Origin: Perilla frutescens
Lineage: Eukaryota; Streptophyta; Magnoliopsida; Lamiales; Lamiaceae
Reading direction: 5' to 3'
Assembly (NCBI GenBank): GCA_026008535.1
Contig: BRKX01000007.1
Location: forward strand, 10,067,001-10,131,000
Length of the DNA: 64,000 bases
Part shown: positions 46,173 through 57,115 of the stretch, piece by piece
How positions within the stretch are numbered: the first letter of the stretch is position 1
Layout: every line of letters begins with the position of its first letter
Notes under the pieces: model-generated
Databases searched by the model: none
Told to the model about the DNA's origin: nothing
What the model saw: the letters and a program-made list of their open reading frames with translations, nothing else
Position numbers and translations under genes: made by a program

Positions 46173-46293
46173 ATGTTATATTGATAGTATAAATAATATA
46201 TATACTTATACGATTTTTTCATAATTTATTTTTATTTATCTCTATAAATTAAAAGTGTTATATTCTTATTAATATATTTATATCTATTTGTGC

Positions 46294-46298
<5 letters not shown>

Positions 46299-46343
<45 letters not shown>

Positions 46344-46604
46344 GTTGGTTATAATAGGAACTAAGTTTGGTGTGAGAACGTGAGAACGGGCTTGTTTAGT
46401 GTAATTTCAGTGCTTTTCTTATTTTATTTTGGTGCTAAATCATCTAGCACTAAAATACAATAAGAAAAGCATTAAAAAAAAATTAAAAAATTACATCAAA
46501 ATACAGTAAGAAAAGCACTAAAATTACACTAAACAAGCCCGTTCTCACGTTCCTACATGAAGCACTGTTTTCATTTGAACCAAATCCTATATATATATAT
46601 ATAA
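46299..46604. mobile_element. Small foldback MITE copy B2 within (TA)n
   Basis: The MITE proper is 46341-46587, running GGGGTTGGTTATAATAGGAA to TTTGAACCAAATCC, the inverse of copy B1 (21043-21281) and palindromic. (TA)n lies on both sides. It is nested inside CACTA-2, inside the Sirevirus. Confidence 0.88.
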
Positions 46605-46863
46605 TATTGATATTATATTATATTATATATTTGTATATAAGAACTATAATTTAAGGTGATATTTATTAAGTATCCATGCATACAAAAATTATATCTCTAC
46701 TATAAATTTAATATGGAGAAAGATTATAGAAGTTTTTAATTAAATTATTTTAAAAATTATATATATATATATATCATGGTGAAAATGTGGTTAAATAGTC
46801 TTACTTTGGGTTTCATGATAAATATCATAATGAATTAAATTATTTTTACTTACATAATAAATA

Positions 46864-48165
46864 ACTTTAGTTTATAATTAAAAATTAAAATCCATTATAT
46901 ACTATATTATGTATATATTTTCATAGTATATTTTAGTTTGTTACTGTATAATTGATTAATCTTGTAGTAGTAACTATAATAAATATTATGTTAAACTTAA
47001 TACATTTTTTAAATATATAATAATATACTAATTAGTTTATTTATAAGAATACTAATAAAGCTAATTTGTATAAATTTGTCTTTAATAAGGAAATAATACA
47101 AATTTAAAGATGTGATATTAATAAATGTGTATAATTGCGATATTATTTTTTCAAAAATTAAAATAAATGAATAAAAATATAAAAATAATTTTAATAGGGA
47201 GAATATTTGTATTAGAATAGATTGAAATTATATTTAATTATTTTCAAAATAATTAAATAAAATTTAAAAAATAAATAAAAAATTAAAAAAAATTAAAAAT
47301 TACTTTAGTTTATAATTAAAAATTAAAATCCATTATATACTTTATTATGTATATATTTCCATAGTATATTTTACTTTGTTAATGTATAATTGATTAATCT
47401 TGTAGTAGTAACTATAATAAATATTATGTTAAACTTAATACACTTTTTAAATATATAATAATATACTAATTAGTTTATTTATAAGAATACTAATAAAGCT
47501 AATTTGTATAAATTTGTATTTAATAAGGAAATAATACAAATTTAAAGATGTGATATTAATAAATGTGTATAATTGCGATATTATTTTTTCAAAAATTAAA
47601 ATAAATGAATAAAAATATAAAAATGATTTTAATAGGGAAAATATTTGTATTAGAATAGATTGAAATCATATTTAATTATTTTAAAAATAATTAAATAAAA
47701 TTTAAAAAATAAATAAAAAATTAAAAATTACTTTAGTTTATAATTAAAAATTAAAATACATTATATACTATATTATGTATATATATTTTCATAGTATATT
47801 TTAGTTTGTTAATGTATAATTGATTAATCTTGTTGTAGTAACTATAATAAATATTATGTTAAACTTAATACATTTTTTAAATATATAATAATATACTAAT
47901 TAGTTTATTTATAAGAATACTAATAAAGCTAATTTGTATAAATTTGTATTTAATAAGGAAATAATACAAATTTAAAGATGTGATATTAATAAATGTATAT
48001 TGCAATATTATTTTTTCAAAAATTAAAATAAATAAATAAAAATATAAAAATGATTTTAATAGGGAGAATATTTGTATTAGAATAGATTGAAATCATATTT
48101 AATTATTTTAAAAATAATTAAATAAAATTTAAAAAAATAAAAAAATATTAAAAAAATTAAAAATT
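46864..48165 (+). repeat. Three tandem copies of a 430-bp AT-rich unit
   Basis: Units begin ACTTTAGTTTATAATTAAAA at about 46864, 47302 and 47730 (spacing 438 and 428 bp). They contain no coding sequence and differ by few substitutions and small A/T indels, showing recent expansion inside CACTA-2. Confidence 0.93.
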
Positions 48166-50429
48166 AAAAAAAAATAGCTACGGGGGTTCCCGTCGCTATT
48201 TTCATCGTTAAGTTGTAGCGACGGGAACCCCGTCGCTATATTTATAAAATTAATGATATATTAAAATTTTAAAATCTAGCTACGGGATTTCCCGTCGCTA
48301 GAATTAGCTACGGGGAACCCCGTCGCTAGCCCCGTCGCAAAATTTCCCGTCGCAAATTCCGTCGCTAGTGGCGACCCGTGTCGGCCCCGTCGCTAATTCC
48401 CGTCGCTATAATGGACATTTTTTGTAGTGAAGAGACCTTGATCGCAGAGTTGACTTATGCTAATTAAGTTAGCTTTCAGTCCTTCAACAAGCAGAACATC
48501 CTCCAAGTTGGGCATCCCTTCAACATTTAGATGACCATGGCTAAGTACTCTTCCCTTGACACCGTCTCCAAAAGTAACAGATTGATAAGAACAATCTTTT
48601 TGGATATTCGTCAGCATACTGGCATCTCCAGTCATGTGTTGCGAGCATCCGTTGTCAAAGTACCAGCTGCTCTTTGCATGAATATTGAGGGCTGTATGAA
48701 CAACATAGTTCCTGCGATTGTGCCAGGATCTGTTCCGCACAGTTTATCTTCTGAAATTCAGGTCATTCTGAGATCGACCTTTCCTCCTCATTCTTTTGAG
48801 ATCATTGATGTAGTACCTACAATATGGTCGAATATGACCAGGCTTTTCACAGTAGTGGCAAACAACTCCAATCTTTCGAGGCTGATACTTTTGTGGCTGT
48901 GGCTGCTTAATCTCCGGTTTAACTTCAGGTTCTGTAACAGATTCATCATGCGTTCCGGATGTTTGTCCTTAACAGAAATGATCAAAAAACTTTCCACCAG
49001 TGTATCCAAGTCCTGTATGGTCCTGAGGACTTTTTCCTTTACAAAGGATGTCATGGAGCTGAGATGATCCTGAATTCATCATCTTGACGAGCTTCTTTAG
49101 ATGAAGCAGTTCACCATTCTGGGAGTGAGAATTGTTTCTCAATTGTTGGAGATCATTTTGCAATTCATTGAGGCGCATGGACAGACTATCTCTCTTTTTA
49201 ATAAGATCACCATTCTCTTTCATCAGCCCTTCATTAACTTTAACCACCATGGTCCAGCTCTCATGAAGCTTTTTGTATGCTTCAATGGCAGTCTCTTCAG
49301 TGAATTCTTCATCGTCACTGCATTCCGAAACATTGTCATTCTGTCTGTCAGAGACAGAATTAGGCGCAGGTTCTTTATGAGAATGTGTCATGAAAGCAAT
49401 ATGATTGCTCACGCATTCTTCATCACTCCCACTATCATCTGGATCTTAACTTTCACTAAGAGTGGAACTGTATGATTTATTTTTCTTCTTTAGGGTGTTC
49501 GCACATTCGGCTTGATAGTGCCCAAGACCACCACATTCTCTACACTTGACCTCCTTGAGTTTTTCTTCACTGGGATCTTCATCTCTAGTTCTCCGAGGTT
49601 TAGAGAATATGTTCTTGACAGAATTATTCTGTGAAGACTTCTCATAACGTTTGACAAATTTTGAGAAATTCTTTGTCAGCAAGGCAATTGACTCAGCCAG
49701 GTCATGTTTGTCAGAGACATTACTCGGCACATCAGAACTGGAGCCGGCTTGAAAAACTATGCTTTTCTTCTAAACTGTCTCTTCATCTGTTAGTCCCATG
49801 TCAAAAGTCCTCAGGGACCCCATCAGCTCCTGTAACTTCATCTTGCTCATGTCCTTGGCCTCTTCGATCACCGTGACTTTATATGCGAATCTCTTGGGAA
49901 GAGATCGTAGAACTTTCTGCACAAGTTTCTCCTCAGATATGGCATTACCAAGTGCAAAGCTTTCATTAGCTATGTCACAAATCTTGGCGTTGAAATCAGC
50001 CAGCTTTTCACCTTCATCCATTCGAAGGTTTTCAAATCTGGTAGTAAGGAGCTGCATACGAGATGCACGAACACTGCTCGTTCCTTGGAAAGTAGTCGGA
50101 AGGATATCCCATGCATCTTTTTCCTTGTCACATGTGGAGATGAGTTTGAACAAGTTCATGTCCACTACAAAGAAGATGACGTTCATAGCTTTAGCATTCA
50201 GTCCCATGATCTGATAATCAGCATCGTCATACTCTTCTTCTGGCTTCAGCACCACTTTGCCTTTCTCATCTCTCTTGGTAGGAGGCTTCCACCCTTCCGT
50301 CACCATCTTCCAGGCACGCTCATCAATTGAGCGAATGAAAGCTGTCATACGAGCTTTCCAATAGGCATAGTTATTGCCATCAAGGAGCGAAGGTCGCACC
50401 GTTGAGGCTCCTTCTTTCATCGAGTCCAT

Positions 50430-51563
50430 CTCGGAAAAAACAACACAAGAACACGGATTAATACCCCAAGATCAACCCTGAATACAGGCAACCTGATGTG
50501 ACCCGGACAACTAATCCAAGACACGAGATGAACGCATCCGGAAGACTTTAAGGACTCGAACAACGTCAGCGAATGAAGGGATACAATCCGACTCAAATTA
50601 AATGACAAAACTTACTAAAAACTCGAATACGATGAAGGACTCGATGAACACTTGGAATACGTTGATGATGGCTGGAACTTAGTGGTGAACAGCGGCGGAC
50701 GACGGTGTGATGGTGGTGATGGCGGCGGCGTGGTAGAAGGATAGGTCAAAGCGGTGAACCCGTGTTGAATCAACCCGAACGCACTCGTCTAACTTCTCCG
50801 GATAGCAATTCTCCCAAGTACTCGATTGTACCCTGAAGAACCTAAATAAGACTATTGGTTTGCTAAATCAATAGAATTGTATTGGTAAATTTCGATCAAC
50901 CTTAGGATCTAGGAGACAAAAGTGAAATACTTCTTGAATTCATCCAGTTGTCTAACCTTCAAAATATCACATGATATCCCTATTTATAATATCATAGGGG
51001 ACGAAATATATGACCTAAATAACTAGATAGGAACGAAAATACTAATGCTAATCTAACTAGGATTGTTACCTTATCCAAAATCTGGTTTTAAGGTAAGAAT
51101 CAAAAGATACCAAAAATAAAGTAAAAAATCTATCTAGATAAAGATAAATCCCAACAACTTGGGCCTTTATAAATCTCGCTTATTTGGACCTATAACACAC
51201 GACTATGGGCTGAAATATTGATGAATAATTTGTGGCCCATATCCTGTATGATTCTTGCCACCTTTGCATAAAAAACAGCATCTCCCGATTTCCCATGCAA
51301 ACGCGTAGAACTCTTCATGCACACGTCCAAATGGTGTCATTCTTCTTCTCACGTCTTCATGCTTCCTTCTTCCTCATCAATGGATAGCATGGTGATCAAT
51401 CTCGAGCTGTCCTTGACTTCATCTTCATGCATTTCGAATTTGCGACGAATAGAAGCTTGTAAATAAGCTTGCAACTTCTTGGCTCGCAAACGCGTCATTG
51501 GACCTTTAAACTGCAGCTCAGGATCATCTTGATCATTGCTATGCTCGATCTCATCACAACCTA
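50430..51563 (-). other. Sirevirus leader between PBS and gag
   Basis: About 1.1 kb, unusually long, with no open frame. It includes GC-rich (GGCGGCGGCG) and AT-rich parts. The length suggests packaging or translation-control sequence, or a small old insertion. Confidence 0.55.
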
Positions 51564-51574
51564 CTCTGATACCA
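51564..51574 (-). promoter_or_regulatory. Sirevirus primer-binding site (initiator Met tRNA)
   Basis: On the minus strand TGGTATCAGAG lies two bases after the 5' LTR. This is the standard plant Copia primer site complementary to initiator tRNA-Met. Confidence 0.92.
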
Positions 51575-51576
51575 AT

Positions 51577-52476
51577 TGAAAAACAGTAATCCGTGCTTAT
51601 ATGATTTTTAGTTAACTACTTAAAAACTATTCTATGATATGTGTGGAGCAGATGCAAGAACAAAAACAAATAAAGCAGTAAAAACGCACAAGATGGTAAC
51701 CCAGTTCAGTTTAACCAACCTACTCTGGGGGGATTGCTCCCAAACTTGAAGTTTCGACTGTTACTCCTTAGAAGAGAGTATTAAAGATCTTACACATACA
51801 AGCCTCCCGCCTTATGTCGCCCGTTTTTCTCCTCGAACTCTTTCGCTAGCCGAAAGTTGTAAGATCCCCTCACAACCGTGACACTAGACTCCCTCTAGCT
51901 ACCCACAACTTCAACTTACAATCTCTCCCGAGATTGCGTACAAAACGGAATAAAAATCCCCTCACGTGTTTCACTCGAAAACAATCAAAACTAGTCTATC
52001 ACGTTGAACTGTTTAAGGAACAACTACTAGTTACAAAAATGACCATAAACTGATTCTAACACTAGAATCTAAACAAAATAACAGTGGCACCGATTGCTCC
52101 TCAATTCGGTCTTCATATAGGTGTCGATCTCCATCTGCCGCCAATATGGTAAGTGGTTTGTGGCCTTCCATACATGTGTAGATACTTCCCAAGTGTAGGA
52201 TGGTTAATTCAGTACCGGATCTACACCACAAGGCAGTAAAATGAATCTGTCTTGACCTTCCAAACTGGTTTGGCGCAAGATCTTTCCAACAAGGAAATTG
52301 CCATAAATAGAGTGTCCCTGGTTCTGTCTGGGACATACTCTGGAACAGTTCACCAACTGTTCTTTTCTTGCACAGCAAAAAATAAAACTTCATGGGACAT
52401 ACCCAGACACACTTTGTCGAACATATCTCGCCAATTTAACAACACAAATACTTAGTGGAAGATGGTGGCACTAACA
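51577..52476 (-). repeat. Sirevirus 5' LTR
   Basis: 900 bp, TGTTAGTGCC to CTGTTTTTCA on the minus strand, pairing with 23970-24872. Followed outward by TAATT (52477-52481). Confidence 0.93.
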
Positions 52477-52481
52477 TAATT

Positions 52482-53002
52482 TTTAAAAGTTTGGTCCTTT
52501 ATTAGATTTTACCTATTTATTATAAGATCCCTTTTTCCCCTTTTCTAAAGTTATGCCACAAACAATACTAAATTGGAAATAAAAGTCAACTCTCTCTCTC
52601 TCTTTCTCTCTCTCTCCTTTATCTTAAAACTCACGTGAATCAATAGAATCAAGATCCCCAAATTAATTTCATCTCCCCTCTCATTCACACTCTCACTCCT
52701 TACCCTCTCTCTCGACTGAAAATGGGGATTCAAAATGGAAAATCCCAAATTGATATTGCTTGCCTAAATCCCTAAATTAAATCTTCCTTTTCCTTCATTG
52801 CAAACCATGATAAAAAGAATTGCACCCAAATCATAAATCCCCTAGTTAAATTCCCAAAATCCCTAATTCTTCTTCCCATTTTTCTTTTTCTTTTTCTTCT
52901 TTTTGTTTTCCATGGCCGGCGGTTGCACCGCCGTCCACCGACGATGCAAAAACCCGACCCCGAACCTGCGGCCACACCTACAGCAACCTGGTCCGACAAC
53001 TA
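52482..53002. other. Intergenic sequence with CT microsatellite
   Basis: A CT-rich microsatellite at 52591-52617 and T/C-rich tracts. The minus frame 52772-52999 is Lys/Arg-rich from the pyrimidine tract and is not a credible gene. Confidence 0.5.
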
Positions 53003-53865
53003 TCTAAGCCACAGAATCTCACTAACGGTTGTGGCCATTGCACGATATTCGGCTTCGGCTGAGGATCGAGAAACAACTGTTTGCTTCTTTGTTCGCTAAG
53101 AAATAGGAGCTCCCCCAAGGGAAATAAAATAACCAGTTTGGAACCGTCGTGTCATCGGACAACCACCCCAATCAGAATCGCAGTATGATTCGAGTGACAA
53201 ATTCCAAGCAGAGGGAAGAAGTATTCCTTGTCCAGGCGTCCCTTTGAGGTAGCGTAAAACCCGCAACACAGCATTCATATGAGATTGTCGTGGTGAGAAT
53301 ACAAACTGGCTCAAGACTAGGGGTGGAAATGGGCCAGGCCAGGCTGGGCTTTGCCTTTTTAGGCCTGGGCCTATTATAAAAATGTTAGGCCCAAGCCTGG
53401 CCCATTATCTATTAAAGGCTTTTTTATAGGCCCAGGCCTGGCCTTTTTAATAAAACAAGCTAGGCTTTGAGCCTGATAAAAGCCTATTTGAGGCTATCTT
53501 TTTTTTTTTATTCAACTAAGATTAAACATTAACTAAAAATAACACATCTAGATATATAACAAAATCAACGTAAATTGTCAATAACAATAGAAGTCAAAAT
53601 GCAAGATGGAAATAAGAAAGGCAAGCCATTGAAGTCAAAATGCAAAATAAAAATAATAAAGTAGTCTGCCTCTGCCAACCCTCAACTACAACCTGCCACT
53701 CTGCCAAGTGCCAACATTAGTAATAAATCTTCATACTTCATTCTGCTCGAAGAAACAAAGCTTAAATCTTCAACTTCAAATCATTTCTTGTTCCAGATCA
53801 AGCACCTACAAAGAAGCATATATTAGACATGTCATAAAATTGTAAAATAGTGCTTAAATTAGTAA

Positions 53866-55905
53866 TTAAATTGATACCTTTTTTTTCTTCAAACCAAACT
53901 TGGTACGAAGCCAATCTCCTCCACAAATGAGTGCTTCAATCGATTCTTCATTCAAACTAGCACGATAATCATCAATGACTCTTCCTCCAACACTAAAAGT
54001 GGCCTCTGATGCAACAGTTGAGACAGGAATCGCTAGTATATCAGCAGCCATCTTCGATAAAATCTTGTATCTCAAACTATTATTTCTCCACCACTCTAAA
54101 GCACAAAAAGTGTTCGAGCTACCATCTGGAATATAAACACTCTCCTCAAGGTAAGTTTGTAACTCGGATTTTGATGGAGGAAGAGCTTCATTTTTGCGAA
54201 CAATGCTCATAATTTGATCAAATCCCGTAACGATGGACGTATTGCACACATGTGAGTTTCCTCCAGTATCTCCTTCACTGCTAATATTACTGGTTGCCTC
54301 ATCCTTAGTCATTTCAGCATATTCATCATATAATACTTGCAATGAAGTTTTCACCAATTCAACATTCTCTTTGCACACACTCTCTGGTGAATATATCAAG
54401 GGGAAACATATATTGACAACATGAAACTTACACCTAGGATCCAAAACACTAGCAATAGCCATCAAAAGATTGCATTCTCCCCAATACTTGTCAAACCTCA
54501 TCTTCATTTTTTCAGCCATATTTTTCAAGAACAAATCCTTAGAATTCACAGCCTTATCAATTTCTTGCTTCACTCTCCACACTTCAGGAAGGTATAAATT
54601 CGATGTAGGATACTCACTACCTGAAATAACACGAGTAGCAAGATCGAACACCTCTAAAAGTTGACAAACTTTCTTGACATTTTCCCAATCTTCATCTGAT
54701 GGAAGAGAATTGTAATGCGGCTCTTTTTCCTTGTAAGCTGGATAAGCTATCTGAAATTTCAAAGCAACAGAAAGCATATGGAATGTAGAATTCCATCTTG
54801 TTGAACAGTCAATGACAAGCTTTGTTTCTTTCAAGTTCTTTTCTTCTAACACTTCAGAAAATACTTTCAATCTTGAGTCATTGTGGTTAATGTATTTCAC
54901 AGTTTCACGAACATTGTGAATTACATCCTTGATTTCACCAAGACCATATTGCACCATTATGTTTAATATGTGAGCACAACATCGAACATGAAACAAAGTA
55001 CCATCAAGCAATAACTTAGTGTTAAGTGAAAAGTTATCCTTGAGAGTTCGTAGACAAGAGTCGTTATAAAGAGCATTGTCAACTGTGACAGAAAAAATTT
55101 TATTTTCAATCCCCCAAGCCTTCAAACACTTAAAAATTGCACCTGCCACATCAATTCCACGTCTAGGAGCAGGAACTTTAACAAAGCTCAACACTCTCTT
55201 TTGAAGATTCCAATCCATATCAATGAAATGACCGGTGATAACCATGTACTCAGTCACCTGATGTGTCGATTTCCACATATCAGTAGTTAAGCTTATCTTA
55301 TTCACACTCCTCAACAAAGTCTTCAAATCCTTCTTCTCTGCCTCATAAATGGCCACACAATCACTTCTAACTGTTTTGCGAGAAACTTTTTGAAATTCTG
55401 GATTAGCATATTGAAAGGCCCACATCAAAACTTGATCATCGACTATGTTAAAAGGATGCTCGTGAACCATGATTGATGAAGCAATTATTTCTCTCATTTT
55501 CTCATTACAGTACTTGGCACCTGGAACCAAAAATGGATTCATAGAAGAAGTGGAAGATTTGAAAGGAATGGTGGATTGTTTTGTTGATGTATTATTTTTC
55601 AACTTTTTTTGGAAACAAGATTCAGCATGTCTTTTTAGATGACTAGTGCTAGACCCTTTCCCACCATATGCAAATCTATCTTTGCAATGCTTGCAAACTG
55701 CTTTTCTTCCCAATTTAGGATCTTCTACGTCATCAAAATCAAACCAAACATCTGATGTTTTCTTCCTCTTCTTTTTTATAACACAAACATCATCGTTCTT
55801 GTCTTGAATTATAGTATCAACTCCACTATTTTCTGCATCCATTGACTCATTTCGAGGCAGAGAAGATGATGAATTTAATCCATTATTTTCTGATTGAGTA
55901 GTCAT
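53866..55905 (-). CDS. hAT transposase (BED zinc finger, RICESLEEPER-like)
   Basis: From ATG 55905 (MTTQSENNGLN) the frame gives 679 residues with no stop. The frame is also open upstream to 55980, but with an earlier ATG only at 55941, so 55905 is preferred. A nuclear-signal-like KKKRKK precedes a BED finger (C71, C74, H89, H93). The RNase H-like fold shows TTDMW (D209), VTVDNA (D276), CCAH (C309, H312), TRW (R370, W371) and SEATFS (E634), consistent with the DDE residues and CxxH/RW motifs of hAT transposases. The C-terminal dimerisation part has LEWWRNNS and PVSTVASEATFSVGGRVIDD. It cuts and reinserts the element in the nucleus. A 5' UTR intron is possible (TGTATGTAG before 55915). Confidence 0.95.
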   Translation of the reverse strand: MTTQSENNGLNSSSSLPRNESMDAENSGVDTIIQDKNDDVCVIKKKRKKTSDVWFDFDDVEDPKLGRKAVCKHCKDRFAYGGKGSSTSHLKRHAESCFQKKLKNNTSTKQSTIPFKSSTSSMNPFLVPGAKYCNEKMREIIASSIMVHEHPFNIVDDQVLMWAFQYANPEFQKVSRKTVRSDCVAIYEAEKKDLKTLLRSVNKISLTTDMWKSTHQVTEYMVITGHFIDMDWNLQKRVLSFVKVPAPRRGIDVAGAIFKCLKAWGIENKIFSVTVDNALYNDSCLRTLKDNFSLNTKLLLDGTLFHVRCCAHILNIMVQYGLGEIKDVIHNVRETVKYINHNDSRLKVFSEVLEEKNLKETKLVIDCSTRWNSTFHMLSVALKFQIAYPAYKEKEPHYNSLPSDEDWENVKKVCQLLEVFDLATRVISGSEYPTSNLYLPEVWRVKQEIDKAVNSKDLFLKNMAEKMKMRFDKYWGECNLLMAIASVLDPRCKFHVVNICFPLIYSPESVCKENVELVKTSLQVLYDEYAEMTKDEATSNISSEGDTGGNSHVCNTSIVTGFDQIMSIVRKNEALPPSKSELQTYLEESVYIPDGSSNTFCALEWWRNNSLRYKILSKMAADILAIPVSTVASEATFSVGGRVIDDYRASLNEESIEALICGGDWLRTKFGLKKKKVSI

Positions 55906-56023
55906 TATCCCTATTCCCCTACATACAATAGATACTAGCATACTCAAAAAGAAACGTATAACAGGTATAAAAACCAACAAAAAATAAACAATACCAACAA
56001 CACCAACAATTTATATTCATACT

Positions 56024-56101
56024 CTAGAGGGATCCAGGGGCCCTCGTCCCATACAAATTAAATAAATAATAAAGAGGGATCCAGGGGCCCTCGTCCCATA
56101 A
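56024..56101. repeat. Direct repeat of a GC-rich 28-bp unit
   Basis: AGAGGGATCCAGGGGCCCTC then GTCCCATA occurs at about 56024 and 56073. It holds the palindrome AGGGGCCCT. It lies upstream of the transposase start, in otherwise AT-rich DNA. Confidence 0.8.
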
Positions 56102-56812
56102 CAAACATAATCTTATCCTAGTCTAAATAGGGAAATTATTTAAATTAAAATTCAAATTACAGTTCGCAACTTTAAAAAATTAACAGTTCGCAACTTGAAA
56201 AAATTAACATAATCTTGTGCAAATTACTATAAAAAATCTTGGCAACAAATATACTTATATCTTCTAAAATCAACTCTTTTTTTGTTAGAATATTCTTATA
56301 TCAACTCTCGGTATATATATATTAATATGTTGTCCTCCTTTATTTATTGAGTTGTTCAAGAGTATTATAATAGTGTGTTAATTATTTGTATGACTTTCAT
56401 TTTCATTTATTTTCTGACATATAATTGTGTGGCCACATTCAATGAAAATTAAAATAAAAGATTCTTGAACAGATATATTCTTTCCCTAAAATAAAACTAC
56501 TATTTTTTTTTCCATTTTGAACCAATCAATTTTTCAAGAAGAATACTGTAGGGTATGAAAAGTCCAACAAACAATTATCATTTATCAGTATTTGACTTGA
56601 AATTTTTTAAGAAAAATATTCAAATTAGAAACGTATTTAGGCAGAGCTGGGCTAATCCATGACTAACTGGGAAATAAAGCTTCTGCTGTATATATATGTT
56701 GATGGATAATTTAGCTTCAGTCGCACCAAAATTGAGGTAAATTGTTTGCAATCATATTTTTTGTAGCAACAAAACTATCTGAACGTAGTTTGATAAGAAC
56801 TTCAATCAATTA

Positions 56813-57115
56813 TTGATCAATGTAAGAATACGTGAGGGGTATAGAGCCTTGACAGCATACCTCAGGTCAATGTCCACCACCGCCGTTCTCGTCCACGACT
56901 GGGAGGTTCACGTAATAGTCGCTCCGGATACGCCTCCGCCACCGAATCTCGATGGCTACTCCTGTCTATTCCACGCGAAGGAGATAACTCCGGAGAGATT
57001 CTCCGTTGTGCTTCCTTTTCCCGATCAAGGGACCTTCACTTGCCTCCTGTCTGAGAGAACTCGCCGGAGGCTTCCTTTCAAGCAGCCGGTGAAGTCTGCT
57101 AGAGACGTGAATTAG
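56813..57115 (+). CDS. Unrecognised ORF inside the hAT element, opposite strand
   Basis: An open frame ends at TAG 57113-57115. The best ATG is at about 56870 (MSTTAVLVHDWEVHVIVAPD, then PPPPNLDGYSCLFHAKE and ITPERFSVVLPFPDQGTFTC). Codon composition is GC-richer than the surrounding DNA and the peptide looks like real protein, about 80 residues. It may be a host gene fragment captured by the hAT. I cannot name it. Confidence 0.45.
   Translation: MINVRIREGYRALTAYLRSMSTTAVLVHDWEVHVIVAPDTPPPPNLDGYSCLFHAKEITPERFSVVLPFPDQGTFTCLLSERTRRRLPFKQPVKSARDVN

Larger units (their letters stand above)
45797..48429. mobile_element. CACTA-2, non-autonomous En/Spm-type transposon
   Basis: Ends CACTACAAAAAAATTCC and GGACATTTTTTGTAGTG, with a perfect duplication AAG at 45794-45796 and 48430-48432. 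Subterminal repeats are TAGCGACGGG and its complement CCCGTCGCTA, many copies on each side. No transposase. Its interior holds a tRNA-like stretch, MITE B2 and three 430-bp tandem units. It is a different family from CACTA-1 (different subterminal word). Confidence 0.95.
31349..50429 (-). pseudogene. gag-pol: Sirevirus gag-pol polyprotein, split by Gypsy and CACTA-2
   Basis: Three exon-like blocks, 50429-48430, 45796-43105 and 31452-31349, form one reading frame of 1596 codons once the insertions and one copy of each duplication are discounted. Gag begins MDSMKEGASTVRPSLLDGNN (UBN2-type) and has two zinc knuckles, CRECGGLGHYQAEC and CHYCEKPGHIRPYC. Protease shows WYFDNGCSQHM; integrase has RSDHGREFEN and TPQKNGVVERKN; reverse transcriptase shows QIYVDDIVFGS; RNase H ends with AEAEYIAVGSCCTQLLW and HLADIFTKTLD. 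Eight in-frame stops (49770, 49446, 48969, 48744, 45367, 44773, 43996, 43276) and no frameshift were found. The D in the usual protease D-S/T-G is followed by N-G-C. Non-functional. Confidence 0.9.
23970..52476 (-). mobile_element. Sirevirus-like Copia retrotransposon with three nested insertions
   Basis: Two LTRs (903 and 900 bp) are flanked by a perfect 5-bp target duplication, TAATT, at 23965-23969 and 52477-52481. Reading leftwards: 5' LTR, PBS, leader, gag, protease, integrase, reverse transcriptase, RNase H, an extra 3' ORF, polypurine tract, 3' LTR. CACTA-1, a Gypsy element and CACTA-2 sit inside. Subtracting them and their duplications leaves about 10.7 kb, typical of Sireviruses. Visible divergence between LTRs and many stops show an old, dead copy. 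Confidence 0.95.

Noticed and set aside
52772..52999. Arg/Lys-rich minus-strand ORF
   Set aside because: Produced by a T/C-rich tract; no start context or homologous pattern.
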